A program made the translations under genes and the position numbers. DNA of 64,000 nucleotides from Actinomadura sp. NBRC 104425 (GTDB lineage Bacteria; Actinomycetota; Actinomycetes; Streptosporangiales; Streptosporangiaceae), in assembly GCF_030269545.1 (NCBI RefSeq), contig NZ_BSTN01000002.1, forward strand, positions 434,001-498,000, read 5' to 3'. Positions 26,856 through 37,500 of the stretch are shown piece by piece; position 1 is the stretch's first letter, and every line of letters starts with the position of its first letter. The notes under the pieces were generated by a model, which saw only the letters and a program-made list of their open reading frames with translations, did not search any database and had not been told where the DNA came from.

Positions 26856-29843
26856 TTGAGCAAGCACGACGGCACCGGCGTCAGCCGCCGGCGTTTCATC
26901 CAGTACACGGCCGTGACGGGGGCGAGCGCGGCCGTGGCGCTGAACTCGCCGCTGGGCGGCGCGGGCACCGCGCGGGCGGACGCCGCCGCCCCGTCGTTCG
27001 CCGCGTTCGCCCGGCCGGGCACCGCGGTCCGGCCCAGGTTCCGCTGGTGGTGGCCGGACGGGCTGGTCGACCCGGCGGAGATCCGGCGGGAGATCGACCA
27101 GATCGCCGCCGCCGGATTCGGCGGCGCCGAGATCGTCGCCGTGCACCACAGCATCCGCGACAAGTCCGTCCTGGACCCCGAGGGGCACGGCTGGGGCACC
27201 GCGGCGTGGAACGCGGGCGTCGAGGCCGCGCTCGACCAGGCCCGCAAGCGCGGCATCACCGTCGACCTGACGATCGGCCCGGCCTGGCCCGCCGCCGTCC
27301 CGACGATCACCCCTGACAGCCCGGCCGCCGTGCAGGAGCTGGCGCACGGCAGCGCCACCGTGAACGGCGGGGAGACCTACAGCGGCCCCGTGCCCGAGCC
27401 CGCCGCCGCGGCCGAGGAGGACGTGAACGTCCGGCACCTGGTCGCCGTGCACGCCGTCCGCATCGACACCGCCAACTCCACGCGCACCGAGACGGGCCTG
27501 GCCCGCGACTCGTTCACCGACCTCACCGGATCGGTCCGGGACGGGCGGATCGAGTGGACGGCCCCCGGCGACGGGTCGTGGGTGCTGCTGTCGTACTGGC
27601 GGCGCGGCAGCGGGCAGCGCCCCGAGTCCGGCCCGCACTCGGCGCCCGACTGCACGGTCGTCGACCACTTCAGCCCCGCCGGGACCGAGGCGGTCATCGA
27701 CTACTGGGAGTCGGCGCTGCTGACCAAGCGGATCCGCACGCTGCTCAAGCAGGCGGGCGGCACGCTGTTCGAGGACTCCATCGAGCTGGAGACCCAGGCG
27801 CTGAACTGGACGCCGAACCTGCCGGAGGAGTTCGCCCGCCGCCGCGGCTACCCGCTGTGGCCGTACCTGCCGGTGATCGTGCAGCTCAAGGAGAAGACGC
27901 TGTACTCCTACGAGCCCGAGATCACCCGGCAGGCCCGGCACGACTTCTGGCTCACCGTGTCGGACCTGTTCAACGAGCACCACTTCACCGCGCTCACGAA
28001 GTGGGCGCACTCGATCGGCCTGGAACTGCGCGCCCAGCCGTACGGACTGCAGACCGACGCGATCGAGACCGCCGCGATCATCGACGTGCCCGAAGGCGAG
28101 TCGCTGGGCTTCAAGAACCTGGACGACTACCGCGTCCTGGCCGGGGGCCGCGACATGGGCGGCCGCAAGATCCTGTCGTGCGAGGCGGGCGCGTACCAGG
28201 GCGGCGCCTACAACACCACCTGGAACAAGCTGCTGCGCACCATGGGCGGGGCGTACGCGGCCGGGCTCAACCAGACGGTCCTGCACGGCTTCTCCTACGC
28301 GACCGCCCCCGGGGTGAAGTGGCCGGGGTTCGCCGGGTTCACCCCCTACAACGGGGGCATCGGGTACGCCGAGTCGTGGGGGCCGCGCCAGCCGACCTGG
28401 CGGCACGCCCCCGACATCGCCGCCTACCTGGGCCGCATCCACCAGGTGATGCAGTCCGGCACGAACCGCATCGACATCGCGGTGTTCCGGCAGAAGGGCT
28501 ACACCAAGACCGGCATCGGCGCGGGCTGGTTCACCGGCACCGGCGTGCCGCTGGGGTGGACGCACCAGTTCATCAGCGCCGCCTCCATGGAACTGCCCGG
28601 CGCCACGGTGAAGGGCGGCCGGCTCAACCCGAAGGGCCCCGCCTACAAGGCGGTCTTCGTGGAGGCCGACCGCTTCTCCTCGGGGGACCGCACCATTCCG
28701 GTGCGGTCGGCCGAGAAGCTGCTGAAGCTCACCAAGGCGGGGCTGCCGATCGTGTTCCTGGGGGACTGGTCGGCCGCGACCGTCCCCGGCGTGCCGAAGG
28801 CGGGGGAGGTCGAGCGGCTGCGCGCCGTCCTCACCGAGCTGTTCGCCCAGCCCAAGGTCCGCGTCGTCGCCACGGACGCCGAGGTGCCGGGCGCGCTGGC
28901 CGAGCTGGGCGTGGAGCCGGACGTCAAGTACGCCCAGAGCTCCACCCTGCTCAACGGGCACCGCGTCGCCGGCGACGTCGACTACTACTACCTGTGCAAC
29001 GGCAAGCACGCCGAAACGGTCAAGCCCCCCGTGGCCGCCATCGACCACGAGGTCACGTTCACGCGCACCGACCGGCGCGCCGTGCCGTTCCGCCTCGACC
29101 CCTGGACGGGCGAGGCCGAGCGGATCGCCGTCTACACCGAGGACGGCGACAAGGTGACCGTGCGGATCGCCCTGCAGCCCAGCGAGGCCGCCGTCATCGC
29201 CCTGGGCCGCGGCACCGGCCTCGCGCACGCCACCCGCACCGACGCGGACGAGGTGCGCTACGACGGCGGCCGCCTCGTCGTCCGCACCACCGAGCCCGGC
29301 ACCTACACCACCACGCTGTCCACCGGCCGCACCGTCTCCACCGCGGTCGGCGAGCTGCCGGAGGCCCTCACCCTCACCTCCTGGAAACTCCAGGTGGAGG
29401 ACTGGGGCCCGGGGAAGACGGCGACGGAGACCGCCGTGACCCGGCGGGAGGTGGACCTGGACGGCCTCAAGGCGTGGCCGGACATCCCCGAACTGGCGGA
29501 CGTGTCCGGCGTCGGCCGGTACCGCACCACCGTCCAGCTCGGCAAGGAGTGGTCCGCGGGCGCCTGCGCCGGGGCCTACCTGGAGCTCGGCCAGGTGTTC
29601 GACACCAGCCGAGTGATCGTCAACGGGCGGGTCCTGCCGCCGGTCGACCTGATGAACCCGGTCGTGGACGTCGGCCCCTACCTGCGGAAGGGCGCCAACA
29701 CCATCGAGGTGGAGGTCGCCACGACGCTCAACAACCGGCTGCGGGTGTCGGACCCGGACGTCTACGGCGCGGCGTCCCGGCAGGCCTACGGGCTGATCGG
29801 GCCGGTGCGGCTCGTCCCGTACGGCGAGGCCACGATCCGCTGA
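26856..29843 (+). CDS. TAT-exported alpha-L-rhamnosidase (GH106)
   Basis: This 995-residue enzyme has a twin-arginine signal (SRRRFIQYTAVTGASAAV). The mature part opens with RPRFRWWWPDGLVDPAEIRR, the strongly conserved GH106 start, and continues with FGGAEIVAVHH and TVDLTIGPAWPA. The C-terminal third is a galactose-binding-like domain (VSGVGRYRTTVQLGKEW, then VFDTSRVIVNGR). GH106 enzymes remove alpha-L-rhamnose from pectin-type or plant glycans and complement GH78 in linkage preference. The start is a TTG at 26856 with AGGAG seven bases before it; nothing closer to the TAT motif fits. Flanking hairpins suggest partly separate transcript ends. Confidence 0.92.
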   Translation: MSKHDGTGVSRRRFIQYTAVTGASAAVALNSPLGGAGTARADAAAPSFAAFARPGTAVRPRFRWWWPDGLVDPAEIRREIDQIAAAGFGGAEIVAVHHSIRDKSVLDPEGHGWGTAAWNAGVEAALDQARKRGITVDLTIGPAWPAAVPTITPDSPAAVQELAHGSATVNGGETYSGPVPEPAAAAEEDVNVRHLVAVHAVRIDTANSTRTETGLARDSFTDLTGSVRDGRIEWTAPGDGSWVLLSYWRRGSGQRPESGPHSAPDCTVVDHFSPAGTEAVIDYWESALLTKRIRTLLKQAGGTLFEDSIELETQALNWTPNLPEEFARRRGYPLWPYLPVIVQLKEKTLYSYEPEITRQARHDFWLTVSDLFNEHHFTALTKWAHSIGLELRAQPYGLQTDAIETAAIIDVPEGESLGFKNLDDYRVLAGGRDMGGRKILSCEAGAYQGGAYNTTWNKLLRTMGGAYAAGLNQTVLHGFSYATAPGVKWPGFAGFTPYNGGIGYAESWGPRQPTWRHAPDIAAYLGRIHQVMQSGTNRIDIAVFRQKGYTKTGIGAGWFTGTGVPLGWTHQFISAASMELPGATVKGGRLNPKGPAYKAVFVEADRFSSGDRTIPVRSAEKLLKLTKAGLPIVFLGDWSAATVPGVPKAGEVERLRAVLTELFAQPKVRVVATDAEVPGALAELGVEPDVKYAQSSTLLNGHRVAGDVDYYYLCNGKHAETVKPPVAAIDHEVTFTRTDRRAVPFRLDPWTGEAERIAVYTEDGDKVTVRIALQPSEAAVIALGRGTGLAHATRTDADEVRYDGGRLVVRTTEPGTYTTTLSTGRTVSTAVGELPEALTLTSWKLQVEDWGPGKTATETAVTRREVDLDGLKAWPDIPELADVSGVGRYRTTVQLGKEWSAGACAGAYLELGQVFDTSRVIVNGRVLPPVDLMNPVVDVGPYLRKGANTIEVEVATTLNNRLRVSDPDVYGAASRQAYGLIGPVRLVPYGEATIR

Positions 29844-29875
29844 CCCCCGGGGGGCTTTGCGGCCCCTGAGAACAA

Positions 29876-29908
29876 GTGCGGGAGGGCGATGCCCCCGCCC
29901 TCCCGCAC
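29876..29908 (+). terminator. Hairpin after the GH106 gene
   Basis: GTGCGGGAGGGCG pairs with CGCCCTCCCGCAC, a 13-bp stem with a 7-nt loop, 33 bp after the GH106 stop. It is the clearest terminator-like structure within the glycosidase series. Confidence 0.6.
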
Positions 29909-29944
29909 GATGAACCCCTTCAACCCTCTGATTGCGAGGAATTC

Positions 29945-32007
29945 ATGCTCCACAGCGTAGCCAGGCGACGCCATGCCAGAGCCACGGCGACCCTCGCCGC
30001 GGCCGCCGTGACGGTGCCCCTCACCCTCACCGCCCCGCCCGCCACCGCCGCCCCCCAGAACGGCCAGAAGGTGCGGCCGTGGGACGCCTACAACCTGTCG
30101 CCCACGTCCCGCACCCTGCGCCCGGTCGCCGTCCACACGTGCCCCGCGAGCTCACCAACGGCACGGTCACCGGGGCGCAGAACGTGCTGTCGGGGCGCCG
30201 GACCACGATCACCGGGGCGGGCTCCTACGTCACCCTCGACTTCGGCAAGGACGTCACCGGCCTGACCACCGTGAGCTTCGCCTCCTCCCAGGGGGCGCAA
30301 CGGGTCGGGCTGGCGTTCTCCGAGTCCTCCGAGTACATCGACGTCACCAGCGACGCCTCGACCGGCGGCCCCCGCAGCCGCGACGGGGCCGTCATGGTCG
30401 ACGTCGACGGCAGGACCACCTACACGACCCCGGCCAAGTACCTGCGCGGCGGCTTCCGCTACCTGACGGTGTTCCTGGAGACCGCCGGAAGCGTCGACCT
30501 GGACGGCGTGTCCGTGCACTACACGGCCGCCCCCAAGATGAAGAACCCCGCCGACTACGCCAACTACTTCTACTCCAGCGACGACCTGCTCAACAGGATC
30601 TGGTACGCGGGCGCCTACACCATCCAGCTCAACACCATCTCGCCCAAGACCGGCCGCGTCTGGGAGGCCCCGGCCGAGCTGTGGGACAACACCGGGGACA
30701 TCGGGGTCGGCGACACGATCCTGGTGGACGGCGCCAAGCGCGACCGCACGGTGTGGCCCGGCGACCTGGGCATCGAGGTGCCGTCGGCGTACGCGGCGTT
30801 CAACGACACCGAGTCGGCCCGCAACGCCCTCACCACCGTCTACCAGCACCAGCGCGACACCGGGGAACTGCCCTACGCCGGGCCCGAGCTGAACAAGTAC
30901 GGCTCGGACACCTACCACCTGTGGACGCTCGCGGCCACCTGGGACTACTACCTGTACACCGGCGACCGCGCCTGGCTGTCCACCGTCTGGGACGCCTACC
31001 GCAAGGCCGTCGACTACACCGAGGCCAAGCTCAGCGAACGCGGCCTGGTGTCCATCACCGGGACGTCCGACTCGGTGCGGATCCTGGCCAAGGGCGAGAA
31101 CCTGACCGCCAACGTGCTGCTGTGGCGGGTGCTCACCACCGGGGCGCAGCTCGCCCAGGTGCAGAAGGACAAGGCCCTGGCCGCGTCCTACGCCCAGCGG
31201 GCCGAGGCGCTGCGCACCGCCATCGACACCCACCTGTGGGACGAGGCCGCCGGGGCCTACAAGCAGTACCCCGACTCCACGGTCCACCCCCAGGACGGCA
31301 ACTCCCTGGCCGTCTGGTACGGCATGGCCGGCACCGCCAAGGCCCGCCGCATCAGCACCAACCTCACCGGCAACTGGAACTCCATCACCAGCACCGCCCC
31401 CGAGAACAAGGGCAACCCCGGAGTGTTCTCCGGGTCGATGGAGGTCAACGCCCACTTCGCCGCCGGCGGGCAGGCCGCCGACCAGGCCGGTGTGGACATC
31501 ATTCGCCGCCAGTGGGGCTACATGCTCAACCACCCCCAGGGCACGCGCAGCACGTTCTGGGAGTCGTTCCGCAACCCCGAGGACGGCTGCGTCTTCTGCA
31601 GCTCCTACGTCAGCCTCGCCCACGCCTGGGCCACCGGACCCACGCCCGCCCTCACCAACTACGTGCTGGGCCTGCGCCCCACCTCGCCCGGGGGACGGAC
31701 GTTCGACTTCGTCCCGCACACGGCCGACCTGCGGTTCGCCCAGGGCCGCCTGACCACCACGCGCGGCGCGGTGGACGCCTCCTGGAAGGTCGCCGGCGGC
31801 ACCTACACCGCACGCCTCACCGCGCCCCCCGGAGCGGCGGGCCGCGCGGGCGTGCCGACCTTCGGCACCCGCATGAAGGTCTACCTGGACGGCCGCCTGG
31901 TGTGGGACGGCCGCAAGGCCAGAGGCAACCAGGCCTACAGCGACGGCGAGTACGTCTACGTCAAGAACCTGCACGGCACCCACACGATCCGAGGTGAGCG
32001 CGCATGA
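29945..32007 (+). pseudogene. GH78-like alpha-L-rhamnosidase, frameshifted near its N-terminus
   Basis: The gene starts at an ATG (29945, GAGGA upstream) with a good signal peptide (LHSVARRRHARATATLAAAA, cleavage near APPATAA) and reads into SPTSRTLRPVAVH. The remaining 600 or so residues, starting ELTNGTVTGAQNVLSG, continue in another frame. The shift is at about 30137-30150, in GTCCACACGTGCCCC; removing one AC pair would join VAVH to VPRELTNG. Total length is two bases over a multiple of three. The body has beta domains, the six-hairpin barrel (NKYGSDTYHLWTLAATWDYY) and the GH78 C-terminal region with TFWESFRNPEDG. The stop overlaps the next gene as ATGA. Either an inactive gene or a sequence error. 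Confidence 0.85.
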
Positions 32008-34541
32008 ACGCACACGTCAGCCGCCGTGCCTTCCTGGGCACCGCCGGTGCGACCGCCACCGCGGCGGTCGTTGCGCGTCCCGCCTCCGCCGCCGCGGACA
32101 CCGACGCCGGAACCGCCAAGGGCCGCGCGCGCCGTGCGCCCGTCCTGTCCGCGTTCCCCCTGTCGGCGGTCACGCTGCTGGACGGCCCGTTCCGCGACAA
32201 CATGGCGCGCACCTGCGCCTACCTGAAGTTCATCGACGCCGACCGGCTGCTGCACACCTTCCGCCTGAACGTCGGCCTGCCGTCGTCGGCCGAACCGTGC
32301 GGCGGCTGGGAGGCGCCCGACGTCCAGCTGCGCGGCCACTCCACCGGCCACCTGCTGTCGGCGCTGGCGCAGGCGCACGCCGCCACCGGCGACGACGCCT
32401 ACGCCGCCAAGGCCCGCTACCTGGTCGCCGAGCTGGCCAAGTGCCAGGCGGCGTCGCCGTCGGCGGGATACTCCCGCGGCTACCTGTCGGCGTTCGAGGA
32501 GCAGGTCTTCGACCGCCTGGAGGCGGGCGAGAAGCCGTGGGCGCCGTACTACACCATCCACAAGATCATGGCGGGGCTGCTCGACCAGTACCGGCTGAGC
32601 GGCAACCGGCAGGCCCTGGACGTGCTGACCGGCATGGCGTCGTGGGTCGCCGCCCGCACGGCGAGGCTCGCCACCGACCGGATGCAGCAGGTGCTGCGCG
32701 TCGAGTTCGGCGGCATGAACGACGTGCTCGCCGAGCTGTACCTGGTCACCGGCGACCCCGAGCACCTGCGCGCGGCCCGCCGCTTCGACCACGAGGAGAT
32801 CTACGGCCCGCTCGCCGAACGCCGCGACGCGCTGGACGGCTACCACGCCAACACCCAGATCCCCAAGATCGTCGGCGCGGTGCGCGAGTACGAGGCGACC
32901 GGCGAGTCCCGCTACCGCGCCATCGCCGAGTTCTTCTGGCAGACCGTGGTCGAGGACCACAGCTACGTCATCGGCGGCAACAGCAACGAGGAGCTCTTCG
33001 GCCCGCCGGGCCAGGTGGTGAGCCGCCTGAGCGACGTCACCTGCGAGAACTGCAACTCCTACAACATGCTCAAGCTGACGCGGTCGCTGTTCCTGCACGA
33101 CCCCGCCCAGGCGCCGTACATGGACTACTACGAGTGGACGCTGCTCAACCAGATGCTGGGCGAGCAGGACCCCGACTCCGAGCACGGCTTCTGCACCTAC
33201 TACACCGGCCTGTGGCCCGGCTCGTACCGCCAGCCGAAGAGCGGCCTGGGCGCGGCGCCCGGCAGCTACAGCAGCGACTACGACAACTTCTCGTGCGACC
33301 ACGGCACGGGCATGGAGACGCACACCAAGTTCGGCGACACCATCTACTTCCACGGCGACGACGAGCTGTACGTCAACCTGTTCATCCCATCCGAGGTGCG
33401 GTGGCGGGAACGCGGCATCGTCCTGCGCCAGCAGACCTCCTACCCGCACGAGGAGACGACCCGGCTCACCGTCGCCGACGGCGACGCCCGCTTCGCCCTG
33501 CGGATCCGCATCCCCGGCTGGCTGGACGCGCGGGGCGGCGGCCGGGCGAAGATCCGCGTGAACGGCAAGGCGGTGCCGGTGACCGCGCGTCCCGGCACGT
33601 ACGCCACCGTCGAGCGGCGCTGGCGCAAGGGCGACGTGGTCGAGCTGACGATGCCGATGACGCCCGTCTGGCGCAAGGCGCCCGACAACCCCTACATCCA
33701 GGCCGTCACCCACGGGCCCGTCGTGCTGGCGGGAGCCTACGGCGACACCGAGCTCAACACCTTCCCCGCCATCGACCCGCGCTCCCTGCGCCGCGGCGGC
33801 GAGCCGCTGCGGTACACGGCGCGCGCCGACGGCGTCGAGGTGACGCTGAGCCCGTTCTCCGAGATCCACCACCAGCGCTACAACGTCTACTGGCTCACCC
33901 CGGCCCCGCGCAGCCGCAACCGGCTCGTGGCGCATTACCCGCTCGACGGCACGGCCGAGGAGGCCTCGGGACGGTGGGCCGACGCGACCCTCGCCCAGGG
34001 CGCCGCCTGGGCCGACGACGGCTCGGCGGCGGTCCTCGACGGCGCGGGCGGGCACGTCGCCCTGCCCCGCGGTCTCATCACGGGACTGGCCGAACTCACC
34101 GTCGCCGTGTGGGTGAACGCCGACGCGATCAGCGACAACGCCCGGGTGTTCGACCTCGGCTTCAACCGCCGCACGTTCTTCTACGTCAACTCGCGCACCG
34201 GCCTCGGCCGCGCCCGCTTCTCCATGAAGACCTACGGCATGGACGGCGAGGACTACGTCGACGCGGCCGGCGCGCTGCCCACCGGACGCTGGGTCCACGT
34301 CGCGGTCACCGTGAGCCGCGACGCGGCCGTGCTGTATCTGGACGGCGCCGAGACCGGACGCAAGGACGGCCTGATCATGAGCCCCCTCGCGCTCGGCGCC
34401 ACGTCCCAGAACTTCCTCGGCCGGTCGCAGGACACCCGCCACCCCTTCCTGAAGGGCCGGGTGCGCGACTTCCGCGTCTACGACCACGCCCTGACCGCCG
34501 CGGCCATCGCCGCGCTGCACTCCGAGACCCAGGGAGCCTGA
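32004..34541 (+). CDS. TAT-exported GH127-like beta-L-arabinofuranosidase with C-terminal LamG domain
   Basis: This 845-residue protein has a twin-arginine-like signal (SRRAFLGTAGATATAAVV). The DUF1680/GH127-type (alpha/alpha)6 domain covers about residues 50-610, with LRGHSTGHLLSALAQAHAAT and the metal/catalytic segments VTCENCNSYNML and FSCDHGTGMETHTKFGD. In enzymes I recall, the second segment holds two adjacent Cys; here the second is Asp. The last 200 residues form a LamG/concanavalin-like sugar-binding domain (LVAHYPLDGTAEEASGRWAD to VRDFRVYDHALT). It would remove L-arabinofuranose side groups from plant polymers. Its ATG overlaps the upstream GH78-like stop, and the next gene begins one base after its stop. 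Confidence 0.85.
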   Translation: MNAHVSRRAFLGTAGATATAAVVARPASAAADTDAGTAKGRARRAPVLSAFPLSAVTLLDGPFRDNMARTCAYLKFIDADRLLHTFRLNVGLPSSAEPCGGWEAPDVQLRGHSTGHLLSALAQAHAATGDDAYAAKARYLVAELAKCQAASPSAGYSRGYLSAFEEQVFDRLEAGEKPWAPYYTIHKIMAGLLDQYRLSGNRQALDVLTGMASWVAARTARLATDRMQQVLRVEFGGMNDVLAELYLVTGDPEHLRAARRFDHEEIYGPLAERRDALDGYHANTQIPKIVGAVREYEATGESRYRAIAEFFWQTVVEDHSYVIGGNSNEELFGPPGQVVSRLSDVTCENCNSYNMLKLTRSLFLHDPAQAPYMDYYEWTLLNQMLGEQDPDSEHGFCTYYTGLWPGSYRQPKSGLGAAPGSYSSDYDNFSCDHGTGMETHTKFGDTIYFHGDDELYVNLFIPSEVRWRERGIVLRQQTSYPHEETTRLTVADGDARFALRIRIPGWLDARGGGRAKIRVNGKAVPVTARPGTYATVERRWRKGDVVELTMPMTPVWRKAPDNPYIQAVTHGPVVLAGAYGDTELNTFPAIDPRSLRRGGEPLRYTARADGVEVTLSPFSEIHHQRYNVYWLTPAPRSRNRLVAHYPLDGTAEEASGRWADATLAQGAAWADDGSAAVLDGAGGHVALPRGLITGLAELTVAVWVNADAISDNARVFDLGFNRRTFFYVNSRTGLGRARFSMKTYGMDGEDYVDAAGALPTGRWVHVAVTVSRDAAVLYLDGAETGRKDGLIMSPLALGATSQNFLGRSQDTRHPFLKGRVRDFRVYDHALTAAAIAALHSETQGA

Positions 34542-34542
34542 C

Positions 34543-37500
34543 GTGCGCATTCCCGTCATCGTCCGTCCCGTCGCCGCCGCCGCGGCGCTGAGCATGGTCG
34601 CCTGGGGGCCGGCCCCGTCCTCGCTGGCCGACTCCGCAGTGGCGGCCGCCGGCGCCGCCGGCGTCACCGACCTGCGCGCCGCCGACCTGACCACCGCCCT
34701 CGGCATCGACGACACCACCCCGCCGCTCACCTGGCGGCTGCGCGCCGCCGGCCGCGGCGTCACCCAGACCGCCTACCGGATCCAGGCCGCCACCAGCGCC
34801 GACCTGCTCCGCCGCGGCCGCCCCGACCTGTGGGACACCGGGAAGGTCGGCTCCGCCGCCCAGCGCGTCGACTACGCCGGGAAGGCGGTGGCCGGCCGCA
34901 CCCGCGTGTACTGGCGGGTGCGCGTGTGGACCGGCGGCAAGGCCTCGGCGTGGTCGTCGCCGTCCTGGTTCGAGACGGGCCTGGCGCCCGCCGACTGGTC
35001 GGCGTCCTGGATCACCCACCCGGACTGGCGCATCAAGGAGAAGAAGCCCGCGCCCATCGCGGTCGAGCTGCCCAGGACGACCGCCCGCTACGTCCGGATC
35101 GACGTCACCAAGCTGGGCCTGCCCCTGGTGGAGAACCTGCCGGACAAGACGTGGCGCCTGCAGCTCGCCGAGATCGAGGTGCGCGACTCGGCCGCCCCGG
35201 ACACCAACCTGGCCGCCGGGAGGACCGTCACCGCGTCCGACACCGGCGGGAACGTCAACCGCAAGTGGCTGCCCCGGTACCTCACCGACGGCACCCAGAC
35301 CACCAACCAGGAGTTCGCGGGCTGGTCCAGCTCCGCCTACACCACCGCCGACGTCTCCGACAAGCCGATCACCCTCACCGTCGATTTGAAGTCGGCGCAG
35401 GCCTTCGACCAGGTCCTGCTGTACCCGCGCACCGACCAGCCCGCCGACACCGGCGAAGTGCCCTACGCGCCGGTCGACTTCACCGTCTCGGCGTCCGACG
35501 CCGCCGACGGCCCGTACACGCGGCTGGCCGCGGTCACCGGGCAGAAGCCGCCGCAGTCGCCCGTGCCCGTGGCGATGCCGCAGTTCGCCAAGGACTTCAC
35601 CCTGCCGCGCAACGCGCGCAGCGCCCGCCTGTACATCGGCGGCCTGGGCGTCTACGAGGTCGGGCTGAACGGCAAGCGCGTCGGCGACGCCGTCCTGGAA
35701 CCGGCCAACACCGACTACGCGGACCGCGTCCAGTACGCCACTTACGACGTGACGAAGATGCTGCGCCGCGGCGCCAACGCGATCAGCGTGGAACTCGGCA
35801 ACGGCACCGCCAACGTCATCTCCACCGCCGACCGCTACCGCAAGTTCGCCGGGACCATCAGCGACCCCGAGTTCACCGCGCAGCTGGAGGTCACCCTGGA
35901 CGACGGCCGCCGGGTCCGCGTCACGAGCGGCGCGGACTGGCGCACCACCCTCGGCCCCACCACCTTCTCCAACTGGTACGGGGGAGAGGACTACGACGCC
36001 CGCCGCGAGACGCCGAACTGGGACCGCCCCGGCGCGGCCCGCCCCGGCTGGCGCTCCGCCGTCACCGTCGCCTCGCCCACCCGGACGCTCAGCGGACGCA
36101 CCGCCGAACCCGTCCGAGTCATCGAGACCCTGCAGGGCAGGCTCGTCGGCGAGGGCGACGGCTACAAGGTGTTCGACGTGGGACGCAACATCGCGGGCTG
36201 GCCCGAGATCACCGTCAAGGCGCCCGCGGGCACCACCGTGCGCGTCCTGCCCGCCGAAGCGCTCAAGGACGGGCGCGTCTACCAGCTCACCAGCAACGTC
36301 GGCGCCCCCATCTGGGACCAGTACACGACCGGCGGCGCGGCGGCGGAGACCTGGCACCCGCGGTTCAGCTACCACGGCTTCCGCTACCTGGAGGTGCGCG
36401 GCCTGCCGGAGGGCGCCACCATCTCCGTGCGGGGCCACGTCCTGCACACCGACAACGCCTCGGCCGGGTCGTTCACGTCCTCCAACGAGCTCATCAACGG
36501 CATCCACGGCCTGATCCGCCGCGCCGTCGAGGGCAACATGATGAGCATCTTCACCGACTGCCCGAGCCGCGAGAAGCTCGGCTGGCTGGAGCAGACCCAC
36601 CTGGTCGGCGACACCCTGTCCGCCAACTACGACGTGCACAGCCTGCTGCGCAAGATGGTGCAGGACATGGCCGACGCGCAGACCGACACCGGCCTCATCC
36701 CGTCCACCGTGCCCGACTACGTCACCCTCGCGGGCGCGTACCGGGACGACGCCAACTGGGGCGGCGCGTTCGTCGTCGTGCCGTGGCAGCTGTACCGCGC
36801 CTACGGCGACACCGAGACGATGCGCACCTACTACCCGGCCATGCAGCGCTACCAGCAGTACCTGGAGGCGCGCGCCCAGGACGGCGTCACCGACTACAGC
36901 CTCGGCGACTGGATCACCCCGGACACCACGTTCCCGAAGATGGTGTCGGCCACCTACGGGTACTGGCGCGTCCTGGACACCCTCGCCAAGATCGCCGACA
37001 CGCTCGGCAAGCCGCAGGACGCCGCGGCCTACCGCGCCAAGGCGGCGCAGTCGCAGCGGGCGCTGTGGGAGCGGCAGTACGACCCGTCCACCGGGAAGTT
37101 CGGCGGCGGCGGGCAGGGCGCCACGGCCCTCGCCCTCGACATGGGCGCCGTCCCGGCCGAGTACAAGCAGCGGATGCTCGACCAGCTCGTCGACGGCATC
37201 GAGCAGGCGGACTGGCACCTGCTGCTGGGCGAGATCTCCCTGCCCTCGGCGATCCGCGTGCTGTCGGAGAACGGCCGCGACGACGTCGTCTACAAGATCG
37301 CCACGCGGACCGACAGCCCCAGCTACGGCTACCAGGTCGTGCACGGCAACACCGCGCTCGGCGAGATGTGGGACGGCGGCAGCGGCCAGTCGCAGAACCA
37401 CTTCATGCTCGGCACGATCGACTCCTGGTTCAGCAGCCGGCTGGCCGGGCTGGACCAGGCGCCGGACTCGGTCGGCTTCGGCAAGCTGCTGGTCAAGCCG

